From the NCBI GenBank assembly GCA_038318895.1, contig JBBQCS010000022.1:1-38985 (forward strand): a DNA stretch of 38,985 bases. The letters are read 5' to 3'. Shown here in pieces: positions 8,370 through 16,233 of this stretch. The notes beneath the pieces were generated by a model. It saw only the letters and a program-made list of their open reading frames with translations, was not told the DNA's origin and searched no databases. Source of the stretch: UBA11222 sp030652895 (GTDB lineage: Bacteria > Pseudomonadota > Alphaproteobacteria > UBA11222). Both the position numbers and the translations under genes were made by a program. How positions within the stretch are numbered: the first letter of the stretch is position 1; each line of letters opens with the position of its first letter.

Positions 8370-8969
8370 TTATGCATGCCCGGATGCGCCCGATAGATTC
8401 CCCGGATTAATACCAAGCTTCGCCAGCGCAGCCTCCCATTTGGATTCCAGGCTCGTTGAAAAAACCAGATCCGTGTCGGCGTTGCAATGCAGCCAGGCAT
8501 TGGCCTGAATTTCGTATTCCAGCTGCCCTGGCCCCCAACCTGAATAGCCAAGCGCCACCAGCGCTTTTTGCGGGCCCTTGCCATCGGCCATATCGCGCAG
8601 AATATCCACACTGGTGGTGAGCCCGACATGCTCCTTGACCGGCATCGTGACGCCTTTGAGGAAATAATCATCTGTATGAAGAATAAACCCGCGTCCGGTT
8701 TCCACGGGACCGCCAAGCTGTATTCGGATATGCTCGGTTCCCGGCACGCATTTCATATCCAGCTGCTCCAGCAGATCCGGAAAGGAAATCTGCCCTGCAT
8801 GTTTGTTGATGATCAGGCCCAATGCGCCGTCCGGTGAATGCGCGCACAGATAAATAACCGTGCGTTTAAATCTGGGATCGCCCATATTTGGCATGGCGAT
8901 GAGCAGTTTTCCCACCAGTGACGGCCCTCCGCCTCCCCCGCCGCCACCCGGCGTTGCATCAAAGGGCAT
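8370..8969 (-). CDS. YqgE/AlgH family protein (UPF0301)
   Basis: The 199-aa protein has the family's features: SLVGKLLIAMPNMGDPRFKRTVIYLC, then HSPDGALGLIINK, a GGPVETGRGFILH segment and a GYSGWGPGQLEYEI motif. AlgH was linked to alginate regulation in Pseudomonas, but the molecular role of the family is not settled. The start is supported by GGGAGGG nine bases upstream. Residues 8-15 are eight consecutive glycines, which adds a short low-complexity tail before the conserved domain. It lies 17 bp after the dienelactone-hydrolase-like gene and before the DUF6065 gene, so all three are probably cotranscribed. Confidence 0.9.
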   Translation of the reverse strand: MPFDATPGGGGGGGGPSLVGKLLIAMPNMGDPRFKRTVIYLCAHSPDGALGLIINKHAGQISFPDLLEQLDMKCVPGTEHIRIQLGGPVETGRGFILHTDDYFLKGVTMPVKEHVGLTTSVDILRDMADGKGPQKALVALGYSGWGPGQLEYEIQANAWLHCNADTDLVFSTSLESKWEAALAKLGINPGNLSGASGHA

Positions 8970-8986
8970 GATGAACCCTCCCAGTG

Positions 8987-9718
8987 TTAAGGTTTCAAAT
9001 TCCTGCGAAACATATCAAACAGTCTTTCCCAGTGGCGCTCCGCCGACGGCTTATCATACATGCCGGCGCGCTGCGGAAAGGCAAAACCATGGTCGGCGCC
9101 GGGATACCATTCGACCCTGTAGTTAATATTAAGTCCCGCCAGATGTTTTTCAAGAGCATTGATCTGTTCCGGCGGTGCGTAACCATCATGTTCCGCGCAA
9201 CCAAAATACATCTCTCCCCTGATATCCCTGGCGAACAGGTGCGGTGAATCTGCACCGTCCGTTATCAGCGCCACCCCATACATGGATGCCGAAACTCCTA
9301 CACGGTCGGCATGGCGTGACGCCGCCATAAAGGCGAATGGGCCGCTCATGCAATAGCCAACTACGCCGACCTTGCCTTTACGCGCGGCCGCCTGTGTATC
9401 GGCATAGGCCAGCGTCGCCCCCACATCCTCCATCACCAGATCATTGGTAAGAGAGCGCATCAACGCGAACATGCGCTTTCCGCCATCTGGATCGCGATTA
9501 ATATCAAACTCACGCACCGAGCGGTAATACAGATTGGGCAGGATCACATAATATCCAACAGTGGCGATGCGCCGCGCCATGTCGTGCAACTCCTCGCGTT
9601 TGCCCGGGGCATCCATCAGAAACAGAACCACCGGATGCGGCCCGCCTTCCTCGGGATGGGTAATGAAACTGTTCATCATCCCGTCTTTGGTCTTGATGTC
9701 GATGTGAGATTCTATCAT
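8987..9718 (-). CDS. Dienelactone hydrolase family protein
   Basis: This 243-aa alpha/beta hydrolase carries the dienelactone-hydrolase triad: Cys123 in GYCMSG, Asp178 in AEHDGYAPP and His210 in PGADHGFAFP. Cysteine rather than serine as nucleophile is typical of the family. The substrate cannot be read from sequence. Dienelactone itself is possible because aromatic-degradation genes occur elsewhere in the window, but these are about 20 kb away and the immediate neighbours (UPF0301 and hemerythrin genes) give no support. The protein is cytoplasmic. It appears to be first in a minus-strand run through UPF0301, DUF6065 and ccmI; the 99-bp gap upstream holds no promoter I can call. Confidence 0.87.
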   Translation of the reverse strand: MIESHIDIKTKDGMMNSFITHPEEGGPHPVVLFLMDAPGKREELHDMARRIATVGYYVILPNLYYRSVREFDINRDPDGGKRMFALMRSLTNDLVMEDVGATLAYADTQAAARKGKVGVVGYCMSGPFAFMAASRHADRVGVSASMYGVALITDGADSPHLFARDIRGEMYFGCAEHDGYAPPEQINALEKHLAGLNINYRVEWYPGADHGFAFPQRAGMYDKPSAERHWERLFDMFRRNLKP

Positions 9719-9817
9719 TGGGGCACCCGCCTGTTTAATTATTTACGCCAGTCTAACATTACCATGACCTAACGTATGACCTTGTGGGGGTCGCCGCAAT
9801 ATCCTCTTTCCGCGAGG

Positions 9818-10255
9818 CTAGGAAAAGGACATCTTACCATCCTTGGGGGTGGCAATTCCCCTCTCGATCAAAAAAGACTTTATCTTCATATCGCCGCCTA
9901 TCACTTCGTCGATAAAATAGGCGAGTGCCTCATCGCAATACCGCGCATTCGTTTCATTCTCCGGAAGGGTATCCAGCTTCCTGAAATTGTCGAGCGCCTT
10001 TTGATATATACCCGCGTGATGCTGCCTGTGAACGTCTGCTTCGCCATATCCCCACGCGTCAAACAGTTGCTCCTCGCGTGAAAAGTGGGACAGGGAAAAC
10101 TCCAGCAAGCGGCTGAGTTCCTTATTGCATTTCTCTCTATTCCCGGCGTGGGCGGCCTGCGCGACCAGATTGACAATCTCAAGCATCGTCTTGTGATCCC
10201 CGTCGAGTTCAGGGACTGATAGCTCATATATGCCTTGCCATTCATATTTTTGCAT
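9818..10255 (-). CDS. Bacteriohemerythrin with an altered iron-ligand position
   Basis: The 145-aa four-helix protein shows most of the hemerythrin di-iron ligands: His21 in ELDGDH, His57 and Glu61 in SHFSREE, His76 and His80 in DVHRQHH, and Asp122 in GGDMKIK. The seventh ligand is normally a histidine five residues before that aspartate (HIxxxD). Here this position is Glu117 in DEVIGGD. The iron site may therefore be altered, perhaps oxidase-like or unable to bind oxygen reversibly. The family binds O2 or senses oxygen in the cytoplasm. It is divergent from an FNR-like regulator across a 330-bp AT-rich gap, which suggests joint control by oxygen (inference). The start at 10255 gives the usual N-terminus (EWxxxYELSVPELDGDH). 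Confidence 0.9.
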   Translation of the reverse strand: MQKYEWQGIYELSVPELDGDHKTMLEIVNLVAQAAHAGNREKCNKELSRLLEFSLSHFSREEQLFDAWGYGEADVHRQHHAGIYQKALDNFRKLDTLPENETNARYCDEALAYFIDEVIGGDMKIKSFLIERGIATPKDGKMSFS

Positions 10256-10585
10256 CTCGCTCCATCCCCACCTTGTTACGGATTATCATTGGCCACGTAT
10301 TCAACCCGGAATGTTCCGGCTTCTGATAGGTTGCGTTCGCCACTGTTTCCCAAAAAAATAATTGTATGTCGTTACGTAAAGTACGAATCTTTTACAAATA
10401 ACTTTTTAACTTATTATTGTATATAATTGAATTGTTCACGTACAAATGCAGAGTTTGTAAAATATATACGTTCAAAATTTCGACGTAATTAAGTATATAT
10501 TATATACTTAAGTTAATAACATGAATCAATATTTGACGGCGTAGTCTGCGGATTTTTTTATATAGCGTATTTCAAGGAGCCTGAT
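10256..10585. other. AT-rich divergent intergenic region between hemerythrin and regulator genes
   Basis: This 330-bp gap is much richer in A and T than its surroundings and contains no ORF that looks coding. It holds a 9-bp inverted repeat (TTTTACAAA at 10390-10398 and TTTGTAAAA at 10454-10462) and the palindrome listed separately. The ribosome binding site AAGGAG at 10573-10578 sets the TTG start of the downstream regulator. I found no TTGAT-N4-ATCAA box. A TTGACG hexamer at 10533 has a poorly spaced -10 partner, so no promoter is called. Confidence 0.6.
10489..10511. promoter_or_regulatory. 23-bp near-perfect palindrome, candidate operator
   Basis: Two 11-bp arms, TTAAGTATATA and TATATACTTAA, flank one central T. 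It lies 75 bp upstream of the TTG start of the Crp/Fnr-family gene, in the shared region with the hemerythrin gene. Crp-family dimers bind palindromes of about this length, so autoregulation is possible. Being AT-only at its core, it could also simply be an easily melted or curved element. Confidence 0.45.
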
Positions 10586-11326
10586 TTGCCCCGGCCTAAT
10601 CCCCCCGTTTCCCGCGCCTGTCCATGCGACACCTGCCCACACCGCAGCACCAGCCTGTGCAACTTTCTTCTCGACGGCGCTGGCGGTTCCGCCACGCAGA
10701 TCTGGCAGGAACACAAGACCGCGAGGTCCAGGCAAATTCTCTATCGCGCGGGTACACAATTGGAGCACGTGCTGGTGCTTTGCGAAGGGTGGGCCCATCG
10801 CTTCGTGTCGCTTTCCGGCGGACACAGGATGATTCTTTCTTTTCTGCTGCCTGGCGATATGATGACAGCGACCGCGCCATTTTCAGATAGAATTAGTTCG
10901 TCGATTCAGATGGTTACCGCTGGCCGGTACTGTCTTCTCCGCCGTGTTGACGTTCTGCAGACTCTGTCTGGAACGGATTCCGCCTTAACGGGTTGGGGAC
11001 AGCATATCAAGACGCAGCAGGAAAACCTTGAGCAGCAGCTTGTTGATATTGGCCGGCGCTCCGCAGAGGAGCGCATCGCACGCCTGGTACTGCGTATCGT
11101 CCAAAGGCTGGAGCAGCACGGATCACAATCGAAACGCGAATTTTCCTTCCCGTTAACTCAGCAACATATCGCCGACGCTACGGGACTTACACCAATTCAC
11201 GTTAGCCGGACTCTGAATGTTTTCCGCCAGAAAGAAATCATGAGTTTGTCGCATAGCTTTCTTGCGATACACAACATGCGGATGCTTCACCATATCGCCG
11301 ACATGGAGCCACCCGCCGACGACTGA
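10586..11326 (+). CDS. Crp/Fnr-family regulator with FNR-like cysteines
   Basis: The 246-aa protein starts with TTG, supported by AAGGAG seven bases upstream. The N-terminus has cysteines 12, 14, 17 and 25, and Cys116 lies in the sensor domain. C14-x2-C17-x7-C25 plus a distal Cys is the spacing I recall for FnrL/AadR-type oxygen sensors that bind a [4Fe-4S] cluster. Residues about 40-130 form the cyclic-nucleotide-binding-like beta roll, followed by a long dimer helix. The C-terminal helix-turn-helix has TQQHIADATGLTPIHVSRTLN. The Ser-Arg of the recognition helix is kept, but the residue matching FNR Glu209 is Ile, so the DNA site is probably not the standard FNR box. The divergent neighbour is a hemerythrin, fitting an oxygen-related role. 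Confidence 0.88.
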   Translation: MPRPNPPVSRACPCDTCPHRSTSLCNFLLDGAGGSATQIWQEHKTARSRQILYRAGTQLEHVLVLCEGWAHRFVSLSGGHRMILSFLLPGDMMTATAPFSDRISSSIQMVTAGRYCLLRRVDVLQTLSGTDSALTGWGQHIKTQQENLEQQLVDIGRRSAEERIARLVLRIVQRLEQHGSQSKREFSFPLTQQHIADATGLTPIHVSRTLNVFRQKEIMSLSHSFLAIHNMRMLHHIADMEPPADD

Positions 11327-11337
11327 CGCGCTGATAT

Positions 11338-12318
11338 TCAGGCTATCGTCACCACCACCTTTCCGGTGGCCTTTCGAGTGACAAGGGCGTTCATCGCCGC
11401 TACGGTTTCAGCCAGCGGAAATGTCATGGACACATGCGGCTTTAATTTGCCTTCGTTCCACCAGCCGGTGAGCACCGCCATATTGGCCCGCACCCGTTCG
11501 GGAAAGGCGATACTGTAACCGCCAAAGGCGACGCCAACCGCCTGGCACTGGCGCAGCAGCAACCGGTTGGCGGGAATATCAGCGATCGTGCCGCTGGCGA
11601 AGCCGATGATCAGCAGCCGCCCATTACGGTTGATGCAACGAAGTGATTGCAAGGTGGCATCGCCACCCACCGGATCAAACACGACGTCCGCGCCTTTTTC
11701 ATTCGTCAGTCCAAGGACGGCCTCCTTTATGGGTTCCTCGGAATAATTCAGCAAATGATCCGCGCCATACTGTCCGCACACTTTCAATTTGGCGTCCGTG
11801 CTGGCGGCGGCAATCACCGTCGCGCCCATCAGCTTGCCAAGCTCGACCGCGGCAAGCCCAACCCCGCCTGCGGCTCCCAACACCAACAGGGTTTCGCCGC
11901 GTTTCAGATCTCCGCGCTCAACAAAGGCATGATATACGGTGCCATAGGTGACAATAAATCCGGCGGCATGCTCATACGACACATTGTCAGGAATCGCGTA
12001 CACGCTCATGGGGGACGTGCAGACTTCCTCCGCCAGACAGCCAACGCCGGGTTGCGCCATCACCCGATCGCCCACCTTGAACCCGCCTTTGGCCTTTGGT
12101 CCCACCTCGATCACTTCGCCCGCACATTCCATGCCGGGGGCAAAGGGCAGCGCGGGCTGGCGCTGATATTTTCCCTGCACAGTCAGAATGTCGGGAAAGT
12201 TCAGCGCGCAGGCCCGCACCCGGATGCGCAAGTGGTCATCGCGCATTTGCGGTGAAGGAATATCGGCGATGACCACATCATCCGGCTCGCCGATTTTTTT
12301 GCAAAGCGCCGCGCGCAT
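11338..12318 (-). CDS. Zinc-independent MDR oxidoreductase, NADPH:quinone oxidoreductase type
   Basis: The 326-aa protein has the quinone-oxidoreductase layout. The N-terminal GroES-like domain contains RACALNFPDIL, then FAPGMECAGEV, and lacks the catalytic and structural zinc cysteines. The Rossmann domain has VLGAAGGVGLAAVELGKLMGA for NADPH. Members reduce quinones or alpha,beta-unsaturated ketones and acyl groups in the cytoplasm. It starts one base after the stop of the alpha/beta-hydrolase-fold gene and is the third gene of a minus-strand operon with the luciferase-like monooxygenase. With a Baeyer-Villiger-type monooxygenase divergent from that operon, an enone or terpenoid ketone substrate is a reasonable guess. 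Confidence 0.88.
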   Translation of the reverse strand: MRAALCKKIGEPDDVVIADIPSPQMRDDHLRIRVRACALNFPDILTVQGKYQRQPALPFAPGMECAGEVIEVGPKAKGGFKVGDRVMAQPGVGCLAEEVCTSPMSVYAIPDNVSYEHAAGFIVTYGTVYHAFVERGDLKRGETLLVLGAAGGVGLAAVELGKLMGATVIAAASTDAKLKVCGQYGADHLLNYSEEPIKEAVLGLTNEKGADVVFDPVGGDATLQSLRCINRNGRLLIIGFASGTIADIPANRLLLRQCQAVGVAFGGYSIAFPERVRANMAVLTGWWNEGKLKPHVSMTFPLAETVAAMNALVTRKATGKVVVTIA

Positions 12319-12319
12319 A

Positions 12320-13102
12320 TTATTTCACAAAATCCAGAATGGCTTTCGCTACTGCTTCCGGCTCGTCCAGTTCGGCCAGATGTCCGGCTCCGTTTATGGT
12401 CGCCGTTTTGGCGTTGCTCCCGATGCCGGCCGCAAATTTCTCCTGATAGGAAGCGGGGATCACTTTGTCCTCGCTGCCGCGCAGCAACAACACGGGCTGT
12501 GTGATGCGGTGAAGGCGCCGGTCCAGATGGGTATTGCCGAATGGCCAGAGATACCGCGCACCCGCTTCAGATGCACGGACCATTTCGATCTGCCATTCCG
12601 TCGGATCGTAATCATTGGGCATTGCGGTCAGTTCCGTAAAACGCTCAGGTTTGGCACACAGAACATTTTGCACCGTGCCGGGGCGTTGCGCCCAGACATT
12701 GGTGATCGGATCATTTTCGTCATATAGTCCGTAGGAGGAAATCAGGGCCAGTCTGCGCACCTTTTGCGGAAATACGGCGGCAATATCGGCGGCAAGCGCG
12801 CCGCCAAATCCAACACCGATCAGATCGCCGCCGGAAAGCCCCGACAGTTCCAGCAGATCACCGCAGGCAATCACCCAGTCGAGATGATTGTGCAGTTCCA
12901 GATGTCCCAGCCCACCGCCGGGAAAGCCTGGCAGCGAGGGTACGATCACCTTGCGGGTTTTGGCCAGTTCGTCCAGAAACGCATGCCAGCGCGGCGTGCC
13001 GCCAAAGCCTGGAAAATAACCGATGGGCGCACCCGCGCCTTTTTCCCAGACCCGGGTTTCTACACCATTCAACGTGATGGTGCGTGTCTTTAACTCGCTC
13101 AC
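12320..13102 (-). CDS. Alpha/beta-hydrolase-fold protein lacking the nucleophile serine
   Basis: The 260-aa protein has the fold's usual landmarks: PGFGGTPRWH near the oxyanion hole, the acid Asp212 in GSEDKVIP and the base His241 in NGAGHLAE. The nucleophile elbow, normally G-x-S-x-G, reads GVGFGG with glycine at position 98. A classical serine-hydrolase mechanism therefore seems impossible, so the protein may be a non-hydrolytic member or have lost activity. I chose the GTG start at 13102, which overlaps the upstream stop (GTGA) and has GGGAGG as ribosome binding site. An upstream ATG at 13183 would run far into the previous gene. It sits between the flavin monooxygenase and the MDR gene in one operon. 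Confidence 0.85.
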   Translation of the reverse strand: MSELKTRTITLNGVETRVWEKGAGAPIGYFPGFGGTPRWHAFLDELAKTRKVIVPSLPGFPGGGLGHLELHNHLDWVIACGDLLELSGLSGGDLIGVGFGGALAADIAAVFPQKVRRLALISSYGLYDENDPITNVWAQRPGTVQNVLCAKPERFTELTAMPNDYDPTEWQIEMVRASEAGARYLWPFGNTHLDRRLHRITQPVLLLRGSEDKVIPASYQEKFAAGIGSNAKTATINGAGHLAELDEPEAVAKAILDFVK

Positions 13103-14379
13103 TCGGCAGCCTCCCTGGTCGTCGGGGCGGGAACGGCGCGTTCGGCTTTGGCCATAGGTTTCGGCCACCAATGGTCTTCCCACTTGTCGTCAAATATATC
13201 CTTGATTTGCGGCATGACCTTTTCGGCGAACAGCTTGGTGTTATAGTTGGTCAAATCCTTGCTCATATTGCCATATTGCAACAGCAGCATCAGATGGCCG
13301 ACATTCATGTTGATCGCTACTTCGCGCAGCTTTTCGGCGACTTCGTCTGGGCTGCCGAGGATCACATAGCCTTCTTGCTCGATAAACTCGATGGACATGT
13401 CAGCGGGTGTGCCGAGGCCGCTAACAGCTTTCTTCTCCTCTCCCTTTTGGGCGACAGCGGCAACCTGGGACTGATATTTGCGTCGCATGGTCTCCTCGGT
13501 CGTATAGCCGGGAGGCATAGCGTAGCGCGGATCCACATGCAGGCAACGGCCATAGAAATATTCCGCCGGTTCCTTGTAGATTTTCATCGCTTCCTGCTTG
13601 GTTTCGGCAACGCCGACAAATTGCAGAAAACCCGCGCGATAGGGGTTCCGGTCCTTGCCCAGTTCCGCCATTTTGCTCCAGAAATCGTTCATGGTAGCAA
13701 GACCGGCCTTGTAGCCGAAATAGCTGAGATAGGAATACACATAGTCCATCTCGGCGCACCACTCGAAGGTCTCGACCGATCCGCCGCCGGGAATCCATAC
13801 GGGCGGATGCGGCTGTTGAACGGGGCGCGGCCAAATATTAACGAACGGAATCTGGTTATGGCGGCCGTTGAACGAGAAGGTGTCCGGATTGGTCCACGCC
13901 TGCATGACCAGATCATGCGCCTCGCGGTATTTCTCGCGCAGGCTCGACGGGTTCTGTCCCATCGCATAGCAGGTATCCATCGGTGTACCGACGGGAAAGC
14001 CCGCGATCAGACGCCCGCCCGAGATGCAATCGAGCATCGCAAATTCTTCCGCGACGCGTGTCGGCGGATTGTATAGCGCCAGCGAATTTCCCATCACGCA
14101 GATCGCCGTGTCCTTGGTGCGCCGCGCCAGGGTCGCGGCGATGATATTGGGCGACGGCATCAGCCCATAGCCGTTGGCATGATGCTCGTTCACGCAGATC
14201 GCGTCGAACCCGCAATCGGCCGCAAACTCCAGCTCGTCCATAAAATCGTTATACATGTGATGCGCCCGCTTGGGGTCGAACAGGCGCGAGTCAATATCCA
14301 CCCACACGGAACTATGCTTTTTCTGAAAGTCTTCCGGCAGGTCCGTATAAGGCATCAAGTGAAACCAGCATATCTTCAT
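13099..14379 (-). CDS. LLM-class (luciferase-like) flavin-dependent oxidoreductase
   Basis: The 426-aa protein starts MKICWFHLMPYTDLP and has the bacterial-luciferase-like barrel. Typical pieces are the EHHANGYGLMPSPNIIAATLA strand-loop, DCISGGRLIAGFPVGTP and PPVWIPGGGS. Such enzymes use FMNH2 or F420 from a partner reductase to oxidise small organic substrates. No flavin reductase gene is next to it. The start at 14379 is set by AAGGAG eight bases upstream; a start at 14439 would add 20 residues without similarity. It is the first gene of the minus-strand operon and is divergent from the Baeyer-Villiger-type monooxygenase gene. Confidence 0.87.
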   Translation of the reverse strand: MKICWFHLMPYTDLPEDFQKKHSSVWVDIDSRLFDPKRAHHMYNDFMDELEFAADCGFDAICVNEHHANGYGLMPSPNIIAATLARRTKDTAICVMGNSLALYNPPTRVAEEFAMLDCISGGRLIAGFPVGTPMDTCYAMGQNPSSLREKYREAHDLVMQAWTNPDTFSFNGRHNQIPFVNIWPRPVQQPHPPVWIPGGGSVETFEWCAEMDYVYSYLSYFGYKAGLATMNDFWSKMAELGKDRNPYRAGFLQFVGVAETKQEAMKIYKEPAEYFYGRCLHVDPRYAMPPGYTTEETMRRKYQSQVAAVAQKGEEKKAVSGLGTPADMSIEFIEQEGYVILGSPDEVAEKLREVAINMNVGHLMLLLQYGNMSKDLTNYNTKLFAEKVMPQIKDIFDDKWEDHWWPKPMAKAERAVPAPTTREAAE

Positions 14380-14530
14380 GATCGCTACTCCTTGGCTATT
14401 CGTTTGCAGGTAGTCTACGTTATTTTCTCCTATCGGCAAAAGATGTTATAGAGCTAAACGAATGGCGGTTATTGGCCCCACAAAATTCGTTAGTGCAATT
14501 CAAAATCAACTGCTCGGAAAGACGCGTAAA

Positions 14531-16165
14531 ATGTCAGCTACACAAGAGAAACCCAGCAACAAATCTGCAGGCTCGAACTTTGACGCCATCGTCGTCGGCG
14601 CGGGATTTGGCGGCCTGGCCATGCTGCACCGGTTGCGCAAGCAGGGCCTTTCCGTTCAGGTGCTGGAGGCCGGCACTGGTGTTGGCGGGACATGGTACTG
14701 GAATCGTTATCCTGGCGCACGGTGCGATGTGGAAAGCATGGAGTATTCCTATCAATTCGATGAGGATCTGCAGCAGGAATGGGAATGGCCGGAACGCTAT
14801 TCGCCGCAACCCGTTATTCTGAAATATCTTAACCATGTTGCCGACCGGTTTGATATGCGCAAGGACATTCAGTTTAATGCGCGGGTAAAGTCAGCGGTGT
14901 TTGACGAGACCACGAACCGCTGGACCGTGACGACAGAAGACGGCGCCGCCATGACGGCAACGTATTGCGTCATGGCGACGGGCTGTTTATCCGCACCCAA
15001 TACACCCGACTTCAAAGGCGCTGACAGCTTTAAGGGCGAAATTTATCATACCGGCAAATGGCCCCATGACGGTGTGGATTTCACTGGCAAGCGGGTGGGC
15101 GTGATCGGCACCGGGTCGTCCGCCATTCAGTCGATTCCGATCATTGCCAAACAGGCCGCGCATCTGACAGTGTTTCAGCGTACGCCAAATTATTCTGTGC
15201 CGGCAGGAAACCGCCCCATGGATCCCGACCTGCAACGTGAAATTAAAGCCGATTACGCAGCCTTCCGGAACAAGGAAAATAATCAGCAAACCGCTTTTGG
15301 TTCGCGCTTCGAGACCAGCAATGCGGAGATCCTGAAGATCTCCAAAGCAGAGCGTGACGCCATTTATGAGAAATATTGGCAGATTGGCGGGCTGCTGTTT
15401 TTATATGCGTCCGACGAATTGCTGCTGAACAAGGACGCCAACGAAACTGCCGCTGAATTTATCCGCGAGAAAATTCGCGGTATCGTAAAAGACAAGGCCA
15501 CGGCGGAATTACTGTGCCCGGATACAGTGGTGGGCTGTAAGCGTCTGTGCGCCGACAGCGGCTATTTCGAAACCTTCAACCAGCCCAATGTTAAACTGGT
15601 CGATGTAAAATCCGCCCCCATTGAGGAACTGACGTCCAAAGGCCTGCGCACCGGAAACGCTGAGTTCGAATTGGACGGCATCGTGTTCGCCACCGGTTTT
15701 GACGCCATGACCGGATCGCTGCTGCGCATGGATATCCGGGGCCGCAACGGCCTGACATTGCAGCAAAAATGGGCCGAAGGACCACGGACCTATCTGGGCC
15801 TGACCACGGTTGGCTTCCCTAACATGTTTATCGTTTCCGGCCCCGGTAGCCCATCGGTGCTGACAAATATGGTGCCCAGCATCGAGCAGCATGTGAACTG
15901 GATCGCTGACACGATCAGTGATCTGAATGCGCGTCAGCTAAACTGTATCGAGCCGGTCGTGGAAGCCGAAAACGCCTGGGTGGATCATGTGAATGAAGTG
16001 GCGGGATATACACTGTTCCCGACCTGCAACAGCTGGTATCTGGGCGCCAACATTCCCGGCAAGCCGCGCGTGTTCATGCCCTATCTGGGCTTTCCGCAAT
16101 ATGTTGCAAAATGCAATCAGGTCCGCGCCGACGGCTATGACGGTTTTGCGTTGAGCAAGGGGTGA
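14531..16165 (+). CDS. Baeyer-Villiger-type flavoprotein monooxygenase
   Basis: The 544-aa protein has the FAD motif GAGFGG (23-28), the Baeyer-Villiger fingerprint FxGxxxHxxxW as FKGEIYHTGKW (167-177), and the NADPH motif GTGSSA (193-198). The GGTWYWNRYPGARCDVES segment is typical of the cyclohexanone/phenylacetone monooxygenase group. These enzymes insert oxygen next to a ketone to make an ester or lactone. I prefer the start at 14531 (GGAAAG upstream) over an in-frame ATG at 14462, which lacks a ribosome binding site and adds 23 unalignable residues. Divergent from the LLM monooxygenase operon; a joint ketone-degradation role is inferred. Confidence 0.9.
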   Translation: MSATQEKPSNKSAGSNFDAIVVGAGFGGLAMLHRLRKQGLSVQVLEAGTGVGGTWYWNRYPGARCDVESMEYSYQFDEDLQQEWEWPERYSPQPVILKYLNHVADRFDMRKDIQFNARVKSAVFDETTNRWTVTTEDGAAMTATYCVMATGCLSAPNTPDFKGADSFKGEIYHTGKWPHDGVDFTGKRVGVIGTGSSAIQSIPIIAKQAAHLTVFQRTPNYSVPAGNRPMDPDLQREIKADYAAFRNKENNQQTAFGSRFETSNAEILKISKAERDAIYEKYWQIGGLLFLYASDELLLNKDANETAAEFIREKIRGIVKDKATAELLCPDTVVGCKRLCADSGYFETFNQPNVKLVDVKSAPIEELTSKGLRTGNAEFELDGIVFATGFDAMTGSLLRMDIRGRNGLTLQQKWAEGPRTYLGLTTVGFPNMFIVSGPGSPSVLTNMVPSIEQHVNWIADTISDLNARQLNCIEPVVEAENAWVDHVNEVAGYTLFPTCNSWYLGANIPGKPRVFMPYLGFPQYVAKCNQVRADGYDGFALSKG

Positions 16166-16208
16166 CAGGTTAGGTTCGCCCCACACCCAAAATATGTGGT
16201 GTCACCCC
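16159..16208. terminator. Inverted repeat at the convergent gene ends, weak terminator candidate
   Basis: GGGGTGACA (16159-16167) overlaps the stop codon of the monooxygenase gene and pairs with TGTCACCCC (16200-16208). A short CCACA/TGTGG pair lies in the loop. It sits where that gene and dksA converge. There is no clear T-run, so it would be a weak or bidirectional stem at best. Confidence 0.35.
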
Positions 16209-16233
16209 GGGCGGATTCCAGCGTCCACGAAGA

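Noticed and set aside
10533..10564. Sigma-70 promoter (TTGACG ... TATATA) for the Crp/Fnr-family gene
   Set aside because: The spacer is 20 bp, and transcription would start at the ribosome binding site.
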